The notes below the pieces were generated by a model. That model did no database searches, had not been told where the DNA came from, and was given only the letters and a program-made list of their open reading frames with translations. 64,000 nt of DNA from a virus: positions 90,886 to 154,885 of the IMG/VR virus record IMGVR_UViG_3300020165_000008; one strand, written 5' to 3'. How positions within the stretch are numbered: the first letter of the stretch is position 1; every line of letters begins with the position of its first letter. Shown in pieces: positions 40,075-47,754 of this stretch. The position numbers and the translations under genes were made by a program.

Positions 40075-40314
40075 TTATGTAATTTCGCCAGACACGAGAG
40101 TTTTCTTAATCTCTGTGATTGGGGCTCTCGACAAGGCAAAATAAAGCTTCATTTCTTCATCTTCTGCCAAGTCTTGTTTAAGTTCTTTAATCAAAACAGA
40201 AATCAGTTTGTTTAGATTCTTCTTTCTTTCTGTCTTCTTTCTTGGTGCGTCCATCATCTTTCGAAGTGTATTCAAGCTTGATTCACGCACCGTTCTATCA
40301 TTTAGTTCTGCCAT
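40075..40314 (-). CDS. Hypothetical basic helical protein
   Basis: 79 residues from the ATG at 40314 (a GTG directly before it is in frame; AAGGAGG lies upstream). MAELNDRTVRESSLNTLRKMMDAPRKKTERKKNLNKL, lysine-rich then acidic. Unknown. It lies between tRNA-Thr and dnaE, 11 bases before dnaE. Confidence 0.5.
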   Translation of the reverse strand: MAELNDRTVRESSLNTLRKMMDAPRKKTERKKNLNKLISVLIKELKQDLAEDEEMKLYFALSRAPITEIKKTLVSGEIT

Positions 40315-40331
40315 CACTCCTCCTTATCTAA

Positions 40332-40403
40332 AGCCGCCGATCGGATTTGAACCGATAGCCTACGCATTACAAGTGCGTTGCTCTGCCGTTGAGCTACGGC
40401 GGC
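40332..40403 (-). tRNA. tRNA-Thr (anticodon TGT)
   Basis: 72 nt on the minus strand: acceptor GCCGCCG / CGGCGGC, D arm GCTC...GAGC, anticodon loop CTTGTAA, T arm ATCGG-TTCAAAT-CCGAT. No encoded CCA. It lies 16 bases after a two-box element, at the head of the unit holding dnaE. Confidence 0.95.
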
Positions 40404-40418
40404 GTTCCGGGTCCATCT

Positions 40419-40448
40419 ATTAGACGAACGAGCCGAGGATCTTATCCA
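40419..40448 (-). promoter_or_regulatory. Two-box element, copy 9
   Basis: TGGATAAGATCC, spacer TCGGCTCGT, TCGTCTAAT on minus. The upstream flank is GCACGTGAGTG after an A-run, unlike the T-rich flank of the first copies; copy 10 shares it. It opens tRNA-Thr, the 79-residue gene and dnaE. Confidence 0.7.
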
Positions 40449-40470
40449 CACTCACGTGCGTTTTTTCGGA

Positions 40471-41436
40471 CTACTGGCTGCATAGCTCATTTTTCCTCTT
40501 TGTTTGTTGTGGTTCTAAACTTTCTAGAAAAACTTCTTTTGCTTTTTCGTTGACGTCGATTACCATATATTGTCGACCCAAGTTTAAAGCGGCTCGGGCA
40601 GTTGTGCCTGACCCTCCAAAGGGGTCTAGCACGCTGTCTCCCTCATTGCTGTAAAGATAGATAATCCTTTCTAATAGTTTAACGGGCTTTTGTGTTGGAT
40701 AGTCTAGTTTCTCATTGCCTTGTATTTGAGGAATGTCTAACCACAAGTCTTTTATTGGGATCCCGTCCATCTCATCCAAGTATCTTTTGATTCTAGGTAT
40801 ACCCTTAGCATTGTAAACCAACCTTTCATTATGATGAAGGTGTTTCATTTTCTCTTCTAACACATACCACTGCTTATGATGCCCATTCCAAGAATATCTC
40901 AAATTCTTTCTCGGGTTTACATCTGGTTGTGAATTATGTATTGCTGTCGTAACGAACCAACGTCCTGTTTTTTCACATCTCTTTGCGGATGACCTTTTCT
41001 TGTATTTTTCATCATACGGAAGATATAGGGGATTATAAATAGATTTTTTAGATTTCGAATAAACGATTATTGTATCGTGATATCTTCCTAGTTGCTTTTT
41101 GTTTTTTGCATTTCCGCCACTTTTCCAGGCTATTTCGTTTCGGAATAGTTTCTGACCAAAAACATCATCCAGAACAAGACGAACATAGTGGCTGTTTTTT
41201 GGTTCTACGTGAACAATAATGTTGCCATCTTTCTTTAAGATCCTGTGGCATTCTTTGATTCTTGGCGCTAAAAACCCCTGTGCATACTCTGCCATAGATC
41301 CAAACTTGTCATCAAACTCTCCAAAGTTCCTACCGGTATTGTAAGGAGGATCTAGATAGACCATACTAATACTTTCTTCTTCTAGCCCCTTCATCGCTTC
41401 TAGGCAATCTCCTACAAAAAAACTATTTTCTTTCAT
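40471..41436 (-). CDS. DNA methyltransferase, beta-class (N4-C or N6-A)
   Basis: 321 residues. The catalytic motif YLDPPYNTGRNF lies near 28-39 and the SAM motif DPFGGSGTTARAA near 266-278, so catalytic comes before SAM-binding (beta order). YPTQKPVKLLERII is the usual link between them. Such enzymes belong to type II or III modification systems. The gene directly upstream overlaps it by 14 bases and has the look of a nuclease, so the pair may be a restriction-modification set. Confidence 0.9.
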   Translation of the reverse strand: MKENSFFVGDCLEAMKGLEEESISMVYLDPPYNTGRNFGEFDDKFGSMAEYAQGFLAPRIKECHRILKKDGNIIVHVEPKNSHYVRLVLDDVFGQKLFRNEIAWKSGGNAKNKKQLGRYHDTIIVYSKSKKSIYNPLYLPYDEKYKKRSSAKRCEKTGRWFVTTAIHNSQPDVNPRKNLRYSWNGHHKQWYVLEEKMKHLHHNERLVYNAKGIPRIKRYLDEMDGIPIKDLWLDIPQIQGNEKLDYPTQKPVKLLERIIYLYSNEGDSVLDPFGGSGTTARAALNLGRQYMVIDVNEKAKEVFLESLEPQQTKRKNELCSQ

Positions 41437-42001
41437 TCTGCTTCTCCCGTTCTAACTCTTCTAGAACCTCTTTAGCTTTCCCGATATAATCTTTATAAAC
41501 TTTCTTCGGAACACTTCTCTTCAAGAAGCCAGGGTGTTTTGGGTCTTCTAGTGCTTTAGCTGGAATCGCTAATATCTCTGCATTTTCAGGATCTTCATAA
41601 TTACCATGGGGGCGAGTGAACACAAATACATCTGCCTCATCAACACCATAGGCTACATGCCCACTAGCGGAAGCTGACCCTGTGTTTTTCTTGCTGATCC
41701 TTCTGGTGCACTCTAAGTGAAGTGTGCTGGAGCGAAATTTACTTTGAATTCTTAATTTATTTAAAGAAAGTAGATCATACCCTGACCGGTTCTTATCATT
41801 GTCGTTTCCTAGAGTCTCTGCAGTAACATGTAAGCTTGTATTAAAATTAATCCAATCTCTTTGAAAATATTCATTAGCTTGTGCTAGAAACTTCCCTAGT
41901 TCTCTTGTGTCGTTCTCTTTTAGCATCCCTTTATAAGCTTCATCAACATAGGACGTCCAGTTCTCCTTGATTCTCTCTTTTTGATTATTTGTCAATGACA
42001 C
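41423..42001 (-). CDS. Candidate restriction endonuclease partner of the methylase
   Basis: 192 residues from the GTG at 42001, with AAAGGAG upstream; the ATG at 42073 lies in the two-box element and is rejected. GYDLLSLNKLRIQSKFRSSTLHLECTRRISKK gives a D ... Q-S-K core of PD-(D/E)XK type, followed by VAYGVDEADVFVFTRP, a stretch common after such cores in type II enzymes. Adjacent to and overlapping a methylase gene, which is the normal layout. No close family can be named, so endonuclease is an inference. Confidence 0.55.
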   Translation of the reverse strand: MSLTNNQKERIKENWTSYVDEAYKGMLKENDTRELGKFLAQANEYFQRDWINFNTSLHVTAETLGNDNDKNRSGYDLLSLNKLRIQSKFRSSTLHLECTRRISKKNTGSASASGHVAYGVDEADVFVFTRPHGNYEDPENAEILAIPAKALEDPKHPGFLKRSVPKKVYKDYIGKAKEVLEELEREKQNERK

Positions 42002-42040
42002 TTTCTCTCCTTTGGTTTGGGCGCTAAGGCCGGTGTATTT

Positions 42041-42070
42041 GTTAGACGAACGAGCCGAGGATCTTATCCA
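42041..42070 (-). promoter_or_regulatory. Two-box element, copy 10
   Basis: TGGATAAGATCC, spacer TCGGCTCGT, TCGTCTAAC on minus, 39 bases before the GTG of the candidate endonuclease. Same GCACGTGAGTG flank as copy 9. Confidence 0.7.
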
Positions 42071-42154
42071 CACTCACGTGCGTTTTTTTCGATTGGCCGG
42101 TGTCGGCGGGGCGGTGGGTAAGCTAGTGAGCCACCAGAATCGGCGGGCTCATCT

Positions 42155-42184
42155 ATTAGACGAACGAGCCGAGGATCTTATCCA
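42155..42184 (-). promoter_or_regulatory. Two-box element, copy 11
   Basis: TGGATAAGATCC, spacer TCGGCTCGT, TCGTCTAAT on minus. It lies 114 bases upstream of copy 10 and behind the sigma70-like promoter at 42217, so the methylase/endonuclease unit has three candidate starts in a row. Confidence 0.65.
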
Positions 42185-42216
42185 CATTTATTTACGTTTT
42201 TTCACGCCAGAGCCGT

Positions 42217-42245
42217 ATTGTACCACGGCCAGGGTCAGAAGTCAA
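42217..42245 (-). promoter_or_regulatory. Sigma70-like promoter
   Basis: TTGACT (42245-42240), 17 bases, TACAAT (42222-42217) on minus. The -35 overlaps the last codons of the split methylase. It reads into the candidate restriction-modification pair. Confidence 0.75.
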
Positions 42246-43128
42246 GCGTTCCGAGGACATCGTTCTGCTGGGCGTAATACAGATACAAAGCATTGTCATC
42301 GATAAATTCTTTCCAAAAGTCTTTTCGAAACAAAGCGATAACTCTATGGTTGTATGTAACTTTTAAACCACCAACATCACAAAACTTCATTAGCTCAACA
42401 AACTTCTTGCTTTGCATTGCTTGTTTGACCAGTGGTAGTGCTAATTCTTTATCAATAATTGCTCTACCATCTTCGCAAAGGCCGTATTCTCCTTTGGCGT
42501 CGACAAGAACATTGGCGCCTCGTTTACCGAAGATAACTTTCTTTTCCCCAAAGTGGCCTTTCTTGCGCTTCGACCACCATAATGATAGTTTATCTTCTTT
42601 GGCAACGTTTATTATACAAGGGTAAACAAACGTTGATGTCTTTTCTTTGTTCATCCATTCACGCTGACTGTGGTAAGATGAATCATATATCATTTCTACA
42701 GTATCTTGCTGCTCGGTGGCTACTAGTTTGAAGATCTCCTCAAACTTACCACTGGGAATGAAATCTAAGTTTGATATATCGTAGGTATATACCTTGTTGT
42801 TTTGATCTTTGATCAGTGTCTCGCCGCCGGCTTCTTTGTTTTGGAGGACATACCAGTCATATCTTGTCTGAACGTCGAAAGTTGCGATGCCGGCCTTTAC
42901 ATCGTTGATATCTAAATATAAAAACTTTCTTTCTAACATCTTGTTGGCTAGTTTTTTCCATCGTCCTCCATAGTTGCGCCAACCAGCCGGATGGACTAAG
43001 CAAAGATAAGCTTCTTTATTTAGGAGATCTAATGTTCTATCAACAAACTTATCCCAGATCTTTTTTGAGGTTTTGTTCTCGGCTTTCTTTTCTTGATAAG
43101 GTGGATTTCCAACTATAACGTCAAACAT
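42235..43128 (-). CDS. Split N6-adenine methylase, C-terminal part (NPPY half)
   Basis: 297 residues from the ATG at 43128. Starts MFDVIVGNPPYQEKK, the catalytic motif of gamma-class (Eco57I-like) adenine methylases, then FVDRTLDLL and AYLCLVHPAGWR. The SAM-binding half is in the gene just upstream, in another frame, and the two overlap by eight bases at AATGTTTGA. Either the enzyme works as two chains from coupled genes, or a single gene was broken by one base. The C-terminal part would recognise the target. Confidence 0.75.
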   Translation of the reverse strand: MFDVIVGNPPYQEKKAENKTSKKIWDKFVDRTLDLLNKEAYLCLVHPAGWRNYGGRWKKLANKMLERKFLYLDINDVKAGIATFDVQTRYDWYVLQNKEAGGETLIKDQNNKVYTYDISNLDFIPSGKFEEIFKLVATEQQDTVEMIYDSSYHSQREWMNKEKTSTFVYPCIINVAKEDKLSLWWSKRKKGHFGEKKVIFGKRGANVLVDAKGEYGLCEDGRAIIDKELALPLVKQAMQSKKFVELMKFCDVGGLKVTYNHRVIALFRKDFWKEFIDDNALYLYYAQQNDVLGTLDF

Positions 43129-43501
43129 TGAAAAACTCAACAAAATCATCAATCTCTAAGAAATTGCCTTGTCGAATGTTTCTGTCTACAATCTCCCTAG
43201 CCGCCTCATCATCAACGTTTAGACCTGCTGCTAAGATTGCTCGCCACTTCATTTTTATAACGTTGTCTTCCATTAGTTCGACTGCGTATGTGGTTTGTAG
43301 TGCTTTGTGCGGATCGTGGCCTCGTGACACTTTCTCTTTGATAATAGCCTCTACAAAGTTTCCGTCGCCTCCTGCTGGCTCTAAGAATGTTTTATCTGGT
43401 TCCCAAGCATCTTCTGGAAGCTTGCCTAACATTTCTTTTACTAGCCAGTCAGGTGTGAAGACCTCTCCGTTCTTTTTTATTCGATCTTCTGTCTTGATCA
43501 T
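43121..43501 (-). CDS. Split N6-adenine methylase, N-terminal part (SAM motif half)
   Basis: 126 residues. GEVFTPDWLVKEML and TFLEPAGGDGNFVEAII (motif I) near 13-56, then YAVELMEDNVIKMKWR and RQGNFLEIDDFVEFF. In unbroken relatives this last segment runs straight into FDVIVGNPPY, which here begins the next gene in the +1 frame. Without that half it cannot be catalytic alone. Confidence 0.75.
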   Translation of the reverse strand: MIKTEDRIKKNGEVFTPDWLVKEMLGKLPEDAWEPDKTFLEPAGGDGNFVEAIIKEKVSRGHDPHKALQTTYAVELMEDNVIKMKWRAILAAGLNVDDEAAREIVDRNIRQGNFLEIDDFVEFFNV

Positions 43502-43935
43502 TATTTTTTCAGTTCGTCTAGTTTTCGAAGCGCCAACCCTAATACAAAGTTAGCATTCTCTGTGCTTAGTTGTGCTTTGTTGTCAGGTGGAAAGCTTCCG
43601 TAAACAAAATAAGTTGCGTCTTGAAGCTTGTTGTTTGCTTTTTCGGCTAGCTTCGTATAAAGAATCTTTGCTTCTTTTTTTAGCTTGGTATTCCATTTAC
43701 CCTCAGCAAAGTCATCAATCACTTGTTTTACTTGTTTTCCATTCTTTTTGCCTTGACTAAACTCTTCAGCTAGTCTTGCAAGGTCCTGATAGGCATACCA
43801 GCCCTCTCCGTCGGCTCGGACCAAGGCAAGGGTAGTGCTACAAATCCAAATCCTTCCAGCGTTGATATGCGGAAGAATGTGACTAATGTAAATAAACATT
43901 TTAGCGTGGATTGGATTTGTTCTTTCAATAGCCAT
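43501..43935 (-). CDS. Hypothetical protein, 144 residues
   Basis: Helical, with RIWICSTTLALVRADGEGWYAYQDLARLAEEFSQGKKNGKQVKQ in the middle. Its stop shares a base with the methylase start (TAATG), so it is translated with the split methylase. Unknown; a specificity or accessory role would be guesswork. Confidence 0.5.
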   Translation of the reverse strand: MAIERTNPIHAKMFIYISHILPHINAGRIWICSTTLALVRADGEGWYAYQDLARLAEEFSQGKKNGKQVKQVIDDFAEGKWNTKLKKEAKILYTKLAEKANNKLQDATYFVYGSFPPDNKAQLSTENANFVLGLALRKLDELKK

Positions 43936-43955
43936 TTTCTGATATACCGGATATG

Positions 43956-44255
43956 CTAATAGCAGTTATGTGGACTTACGTATTCTCTGATTCGCCACTC
44001 GTTATTGTATTGCTCTTCAAAGCGAATCTCTAAGCTTACTCTATACTGGCCATCATAAGATGCGCAGTGCCACTTACAAACGTGTGAGTCATAGCCCGTT
44101 GTATGTTGAAGATCTGAGTTATAGCAATCAGGCCCATACCACGTATCAAAAGAATAATGTGGGACTACTGGATCTCTCATGTAAACTTGGTTAGTATAGA
44201 TTTCGCAACTCGTCATAAACAACGTTGCTAAAAGTAAAGCAAATAACTTATTCAT
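43956..44255 (-). CDS. Cysteine-rich lipoprotein
   Basis: 99 residues from the ATG at 44255 (AAAGGAGAAT). MNKLFALLLATLFMTSC is a lipoprotein signal with Cys17. The mature part has six more cysteines in about 60 residues (PDCYNS, HVCKWHC, HNC), likely disulfide-bonded outside the cytoplasm. No homologue recognised. Confidence 0.65.
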   Translation of the reverse strand: MNKLFALLLATLFMTSCEIYTNQVYMRDPVVPHYSFDTWYGPDCYNSDLQHTTGYDSHVCKWHCASYDGQYRVSLEIRFEEQYNNEWRIREYVSPHNCY

Positions 44256-45087
44256 TTTTATTCTCCTTTGTGCTTGTTCGGTCAAACCAAACTTTTGGTA
44301 CGAGCCAGTTCTTCTTTTTATAATCAAAAGCTAGGCTGGACCCATAATAGTTTCTTAGATCTTGGAATGTTCTTAGGGGATAAAACTCCTCTATAGTAAT
44401 TAGCTCGTAATCTTTGTTTTTTATGTTATCAAAGACCCATTTTGTTCCTTCTTCGTATATTTCTTTGCCTTTTTCGGTAAAAAGCCGACGAAGGTTTCTT
44501 CGGGACTCGATAAAATCTTCTGCGGTAAAACAAAAACCAAGCGGTATGTCGTGTGTTGCGTCTTTGTTGTCGTATTGTAAAAAGACATTGTTTTTTCGGA
44601 TGATCTCTCGCTTTTCTCTTAGGACCTCAAAGTCATACACCCCAAAAGGAGAAGAAACATAAACTTTATCGTATGTTGTCCATTTTGAGATAAACTTTGA
44701 TACATAATAAGATGAATGTGCTGCCCAAATGATTTGCCAAGCAACACTCTCCATTTTGTTTATGTGCATTGAGTTTATAGGCACATAAAAAATTGGAATA
44801 TATCTTTTGAGTTTCCATCCTTCTTTCTCAAAAGGCCGCCTTGCCCAAACTGGGTCTAATGCGACCTCCCCTATCCTTTCTTTTGTTAGAGGAATCATGT
44901 GAGGGTCGCAACAAATCCAAATACTGGAACATCCAACAGTTGCGCACTCCATTACCGACCTTTCTAGAAGGGTATAGTCGTGTTCTAATGGTGTTAGGCA
45001 ATCATCCCATTCAAAACCAAAGTCAATGCGTCGGTCAAAAGAAGGAATAACTCCAACCATGTTTGTTACTGTTCCTAGTCCTGTCAT
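44248..45087 (-). CDS. Nucleotidyltransferase-like hypothetical protein
   Basis: 279 residues from the ATG at 45087, chosen because it overlaps the preceding TGA (ATGA); the ATG at 45132 would give a 49-base overlap. MVGVIPSFDRRIDFGFEWDDCLTPLEHDYTLLERSVMECATVGCSSIWICC has the shape of sugar-nucleotide transferases (G-x-I-P ... L-x-P-L ... L-E-x-x-V ... G-x-x-x-I-x-I), but the usual G-x-G-x-R loop is missing. Family assignment is weak. Confidence 0.4.
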   Translation of the reverse strand: MTGLGTVTNMVGVIPSFDRRIDFGFEWDDCLTPLEHDYTLLERSVMECATVGCSSIWICCDPHMIPLTKERIGEVALDPVWARRPFEKEGWKLKRYIPIFYVPINSMHINKMESVAWQIIWAAHSSYYVSKFISKWTTYDKVYVSSPFGVYDFEVLREKREIIRKNNVFLQYDNKDATHDIPLGFCFTAEDFIESRRNLRRLFTEKGKEIYEEGTKWVFDNIKNKDYELITIEEFYPLRTFQDLRNYYGSSLAFDYKKKNWLVPKVWFDRTSTKENKNE

Positions 45088-45938
45088 AGCGCCGGTAAAT
45101 CCAATTTTAGTAAACTTTCGCAAACACCCCATCTATGTTGGACGTTTGGGAAGCGAAAATTATCCACATTTTTATAATTTTTTTTCTCTAAAGAGTAAAT
45201 TTCTCTTTTTTGAGGTCTTAATGAGATGCCACGAAAAAGGTGTGGCTTGTCTGCTCTAGCGTATCCTGTGATGCCGGCAGCCTTCATTATGTCTTGTGCT
45301 TTGAAACGAACAGAATAGTCAGCATAGTTGTGTCTGTTTATCTGACGGCTGTTTAGATAAGAGATCGCATAATGTTCTCTAACGTTTTTTGTGATGATCT
45401 CATTTACAAAAAAGTCATTGCCCTGAACTCCATTGCCTGGATATCTCAGTGGCTTCTTTGCTATAAGATAATCAACTATTCGAAACTCTTTTTTATTTTC
45501 GATGCTCTCGACCTCAAACGATTTGTTTTTTATCTGTTCAGCATCGAAAACGTGGTATGTGTTGGCTTTTACGTGAAAGTCAAACTTGTTGCTTGCGATA
45601 ATCCTCATCTTTCCTTTGTGGAAATACATTCCATCGTTGAAAGGGCAATAGATTTTTGGGTAATGCCTTCCATGATACAAATGAAGAATCCCAAGCAGCT
45701 CTGATAAGCCGGAACTCATTATCTTTTTTGTATGAGTTTTATAATCGGCTTCCCAGTGATCGCTTGGGATCCCCACTTTATCAAACGTTTCTACCCATCT
45801 TTCATCGTATTCTAATCTATCATACATCTGAAAGTCTTCCCATCGGGTTGAGATGATTGGAAGTTTATTTTCTATGGCAAAAACCAATGAAGAAATGTTG
45901 CCCCCAACAACAACTTCATCGTATTCATACTCAATCAT
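45084..45938 (-). CDS. Hypothetical protein with Rossmann-like N-terminus
   Basis: 284 residues. DEVVVGGNISSLVFAIENKLPIIST (7-31) is a beta-glycine-rich-helix start as in nucleotide- or FAD-binding folds, but the second half (FRIVDYLIAKKPLRYPGNGVQGNDFF, ITGYARADKPHLFRGISL) matches nothing I know. It is translated with the next gene through an ATGA overlap and with the 29-residue membrane peptide upstream. Confidence 0.45.
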   Translation of the reverse strand: MIEYEYDEVVVGGNISSLVFAIENKLPIISTRWEDFQMYDRLEYDERWVETFDKVGIPSDHWEADYKTHTKKIMSSGLSELLGILHLYHGRHYPKIYCPFNDGMYFHKGKMRIIASNKFDFHVKANTYHVFDAEQIKNKSFEVESIENKKEFRIVDYLIAKKPLRYPGNGVQGNDFFVNEIITKNVREHYAISYLNSRQINRHNYADYSVRFKAQDIMKAAGITGYARADKPHLFRGISLRPQKREIYSLEKKNYKNVDNFRFPNVQHRWGVCESLLKLDLPAL

Positions 45939-46020
45939 CCCCTTTCAGTGCTGAAAGATAGGCAAAGCCAAAAACGAGAACGAACGATGCAGTCAGTCCA
46001 AAAATAAAATAATCAATCAT
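45931..46020 (-). CDS. Membrane microprotein, 29 residues
   Basis: The ATG at 46020 has GGAGG six bases upstream. MIDYFIFGLTASFVLVFGFAYLSALKGDD is one membrane helix with an acidic end. It overlaps the thyX stop and the next start, as genes in this operon typically do. Conserved start/stop overlaps plus a strong ribosome site support it despite its size. Confidence 0.55.
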   Translation of the reverse strand: MIDYFIFGLTASFVLVFGFAYLSALKGDD

Positions 46021-46717
46021 AACCAGCCTCCATTGCTTTTGCTGTGTGTGGGAACTCTCTTTCTAAGAACTTTTTCATTGCTTGTGCTAACACCCGAATC
46101 TCTTGTTGTGCTTCCGGCTTGTCTCTAAGCCCAATGAACTTTATAATGTTTGAGACATTAGCCGATGCATAGTAAGTTGTGTAGAGGTTCTGAGGCAGTA
46201 CTCCTCTTGCTTGTTCTCGACAAACTCCTGCTCCAATCATTGTATCGAAAAGCTCAATACTTTGAACATGGTGGACCCGAACGTGATCGCTGACCCTTCG
46301 GGTTCGTAAGCAATGTTGTAGCTCTGGGTTGATCAGATCTTTATCGTTTGATGCTTGCCTGTTGCTTTTATGCTGGGTTCTAAAGCTTTCTGGCTCATAG
46401 AACTGCAGGTTGACGTTTGTGTATCGCCTTGAGATCTCGTTATAAGACCAAGTCCTATGGCGATGATGTTGAGAGCGTACAAACAAAGGCACAACACATC
46501 TAAAAGTGATTCCGCCGTGCTCAAACACTGACGTATGTTTATGCTTCACTAAAAAGTTGATAAGTTTTTTATCTTTTTCATCTAGATCTTCTTTCTCAAC
46601 GCCAAATGAGGCTCTGGCCGCATTGACAGCCATAATGTCATTTCCCCATGATTGTATAAAGTCGCATCTTCCGATCTCATCTCCATACAAATAGATTGTT
46701 TCATCTTTGATTTCCAT
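46013..46717 (-). CDS. thyX: Flavin-dependent thymidylate synthase ThyX
   Basis: 234 residues from the ATG at 46717 (TAATG overlap, GAGGG upstream). RSQHHRHRTWSYNEISRRY near 80-98 carries the ThyX signature R-H-R-x-x-S-x-N-E-x-S-x-R-Y. It makes dTMP from dUMP with FAD and NADPH. With dUTPase, dCMP deaminase and ribonucleotide reductase in the window, the phage has a full route to dTTP precursors. Confidence 0.95.
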   Translation of the reverse strand: MEIKDETIYLYGDEIGRCDFIQSWGNDIMAVNAARASFGVEKEDLDEKDKKLINFLVKHKHTSVFEHGGITFRCVVPLFVRSQHHRHRTWSYNEISRRYTNVNLQFYEPESFRTQHKSNRQASNDKDLINPELQHCLRTRRVSDHVRVHHVQSIELFDTMIGAGVCREQARGVLPQNLYTTYYASANVSNIIKFIGLRDKPEAQQEIRVLAQAMKKFLEREFPHTAKAMEAGYD

Positions 46718-47055
46718 TAGCAACCCTCGATTGTATCAACAAGGCGTCGCCTCATTGATGGTCTAACATTATCACAGTCATAAACAGCAGTCCCGCATTC
46801 ACTACAAGTATGTTGATCACAGACCAGCTCAGTCAAGCCGGATGGCCACTCTCCAATTGGAATGATCTCCCATACTCTATTGTCTTCTCCGATAACTTCT
46901 GGTATTTGACAAGGATCGGTATCCTGCAGGCATTCTAAAGTTGCATACTCATAGTCTGATTGCCAGTTAATACCGTAACAAATACAATCGGCTGCTGCTT
47001 TACGGGAAAACCCTAGCGCCAATAAGAGGGTACCCACTACTATTAGTTTTCTCAT
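46717..47055 (-). CDS. Secreted cysteine-rich protein
   Basis: 112 residues. MRKLIVVGTLLLALGFSRKAAADC is a Sec signal peptide with a likely cut after AAA. The mature part has ten cysteines (CICYG, LECLQDTDPCQ, VCDQHTCSECGTAVYDC), suited to disulfide bonds in the periplasm or outside. AAAGGAGATAA ribosome site. Unknown role; it lies among nucleotide genes. Confidence 0.6.
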   Translation of the reverse strand: MRKLIVVGTLLLALGFSRKAAADCICYGINWQSDYEYATLECLQDTDPCQIPEVIGEDNRVWEIIPIGEWPSGLTELVCDQHTCSECGTAVYDCDNVRPSMRRRLVDTIEGC

Positions 47056-47064
47056 TTATCTCCT

Positions 47065-47361
47065 TTATCGGTAAGTGCCTAAAATGTGACTTTCTAGAAT
47101 GAAAAACTGCTCTTTTCCGCTTGGATCGACAAAGCTTTCCATCATAGTTGTATCGACTACGACCAAGGTACTACCAACGTCGCTAGAAGAAAACACTGTG
47201 CACTGCTCTCCAACACCAAGAAGGCTAGCTGTTCGGTATCTTTGTTTTACTTCTTTCAGGTAGTCGTCTGGAAGCAGCACTTTTGCTTCTTTAGTTTCTT
47301 TTTCAGGCTCAGGCTCAATCAATGAAATATGCAAGAACCGATTGCAAGGGTTAAGATGCAT
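47065..47361 (-). CDS. GroES-like co-chaperonin
   Basis: 98 residues, the size of GroES. NRFLHISLIEPEPEKETKEAKVLLPDDY at the start, DVGSTLVVVD in the middle and QFFILESHILG at the end follow the co-chaperonin order: N-terminal strand, mobile loop region, V-G-D-like turn, then the E-x-x-I-L-A-type end. I recall similar proteins in marine phages taken as gp31/GroES equivalents. It would cap the phage GroEL at 27223. Confidence 0.65.
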   Translation of the reverse strand: MHLNPCNRFLHISLIEPEPEKETKEAKVLLPDDYLKEVKQRYRTASLLGVGEQCTVFSSSDVGSTLVVVDTTMMESFVDPSGKEQFFILESHILGTYR

Positions 47362-47620
47362 CTGAATAACCTCGCTTTGTTGAGATAGTAGTCAAAAGCT
47401 TACTATACATTTCTTGTAGTTCTTCTAGGTTTTCATCCTTCTTGAGCATACGATAGGCCCTTACTGCTAGTCGCATCTCATCTCCGGTAAGCCATTCGTT
47501 TTCTTTGTAGTTCGCACGAAGATCTCGCTTTGCGTCCTTGTAGGGTTCCATTTCTTGCTCAATAGCATCAAAAGTCTGAATGAACTCTCGGATCTTTTCT
47601 GTCTTTTCTTCTTCTTTCAT
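47351..47620 (-). CDS. Helical hypothetical protein, 89 residues
   Basis: Charged, helical: REFIQTFDAIEQEMEPYKDAKRDLRANYKENEWLTGDEMRLAVRAYRMLKK. Likely coiled coil. First gene after the promoter at 47688 and overlapping the GroES-like start by 11 bases. No family named. Confidence 0.55.
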   Translation of the reverse strand: MKEEEKTEKIREFIQTFDAIEQEMEPYKDAKRDLRANYKENEWLTGDEMRLAVRAYRMLKKDENLEELQEMYSKLLTTISTKRGYSDAS

Positions 47621-47687
47621 AATTGTCCTCCATTTATGTTAGTTTGCGAGCCGGGGGCGACGGGCGCTCCTCCACTCAACAGATATC

Positions 47688-47716
47688 ATTCTAGCACGCA
47701 TCCGGCCGGAAGTCAA
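47688..47716 (-). promoter_or_regulatory. Sigma70-like promoter
   Basis: TTGACT (47716-47711), 17 bases, TAGAAT (47693-47688) on minus. Drives the 89-residue gene, the GroES-like gene, the secreted protein and thyX. Confidence 0.7.
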
Positions 47717-47739
47717 GTGTTATTTGCTTCCGGCCGGAT
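47700..47739 (-). other. 13-bp inverted repeat around the -35 box
   Basis: ATCCGGCCGGAAG (47700-47712) and CTTCCGGCCGGAT (47727-47739) are perfect inverse copies with 14 bases between. The -35 box starts in the loop side and the left arm fills the space to the -10. It could be a repressor operator, or the end hairpin of the RNR transcript (no T-run follows). Confidence 0.55.
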
Positions 47740-47754
47740 CGAGCAGAGCGGTCG

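Noticed and set aside
42002-42073. Upstream ATG of the candidate endonuclease frame
   Set aside because: It lies in the two-box element, and AAAGGAG precedes the GTG at 42001.
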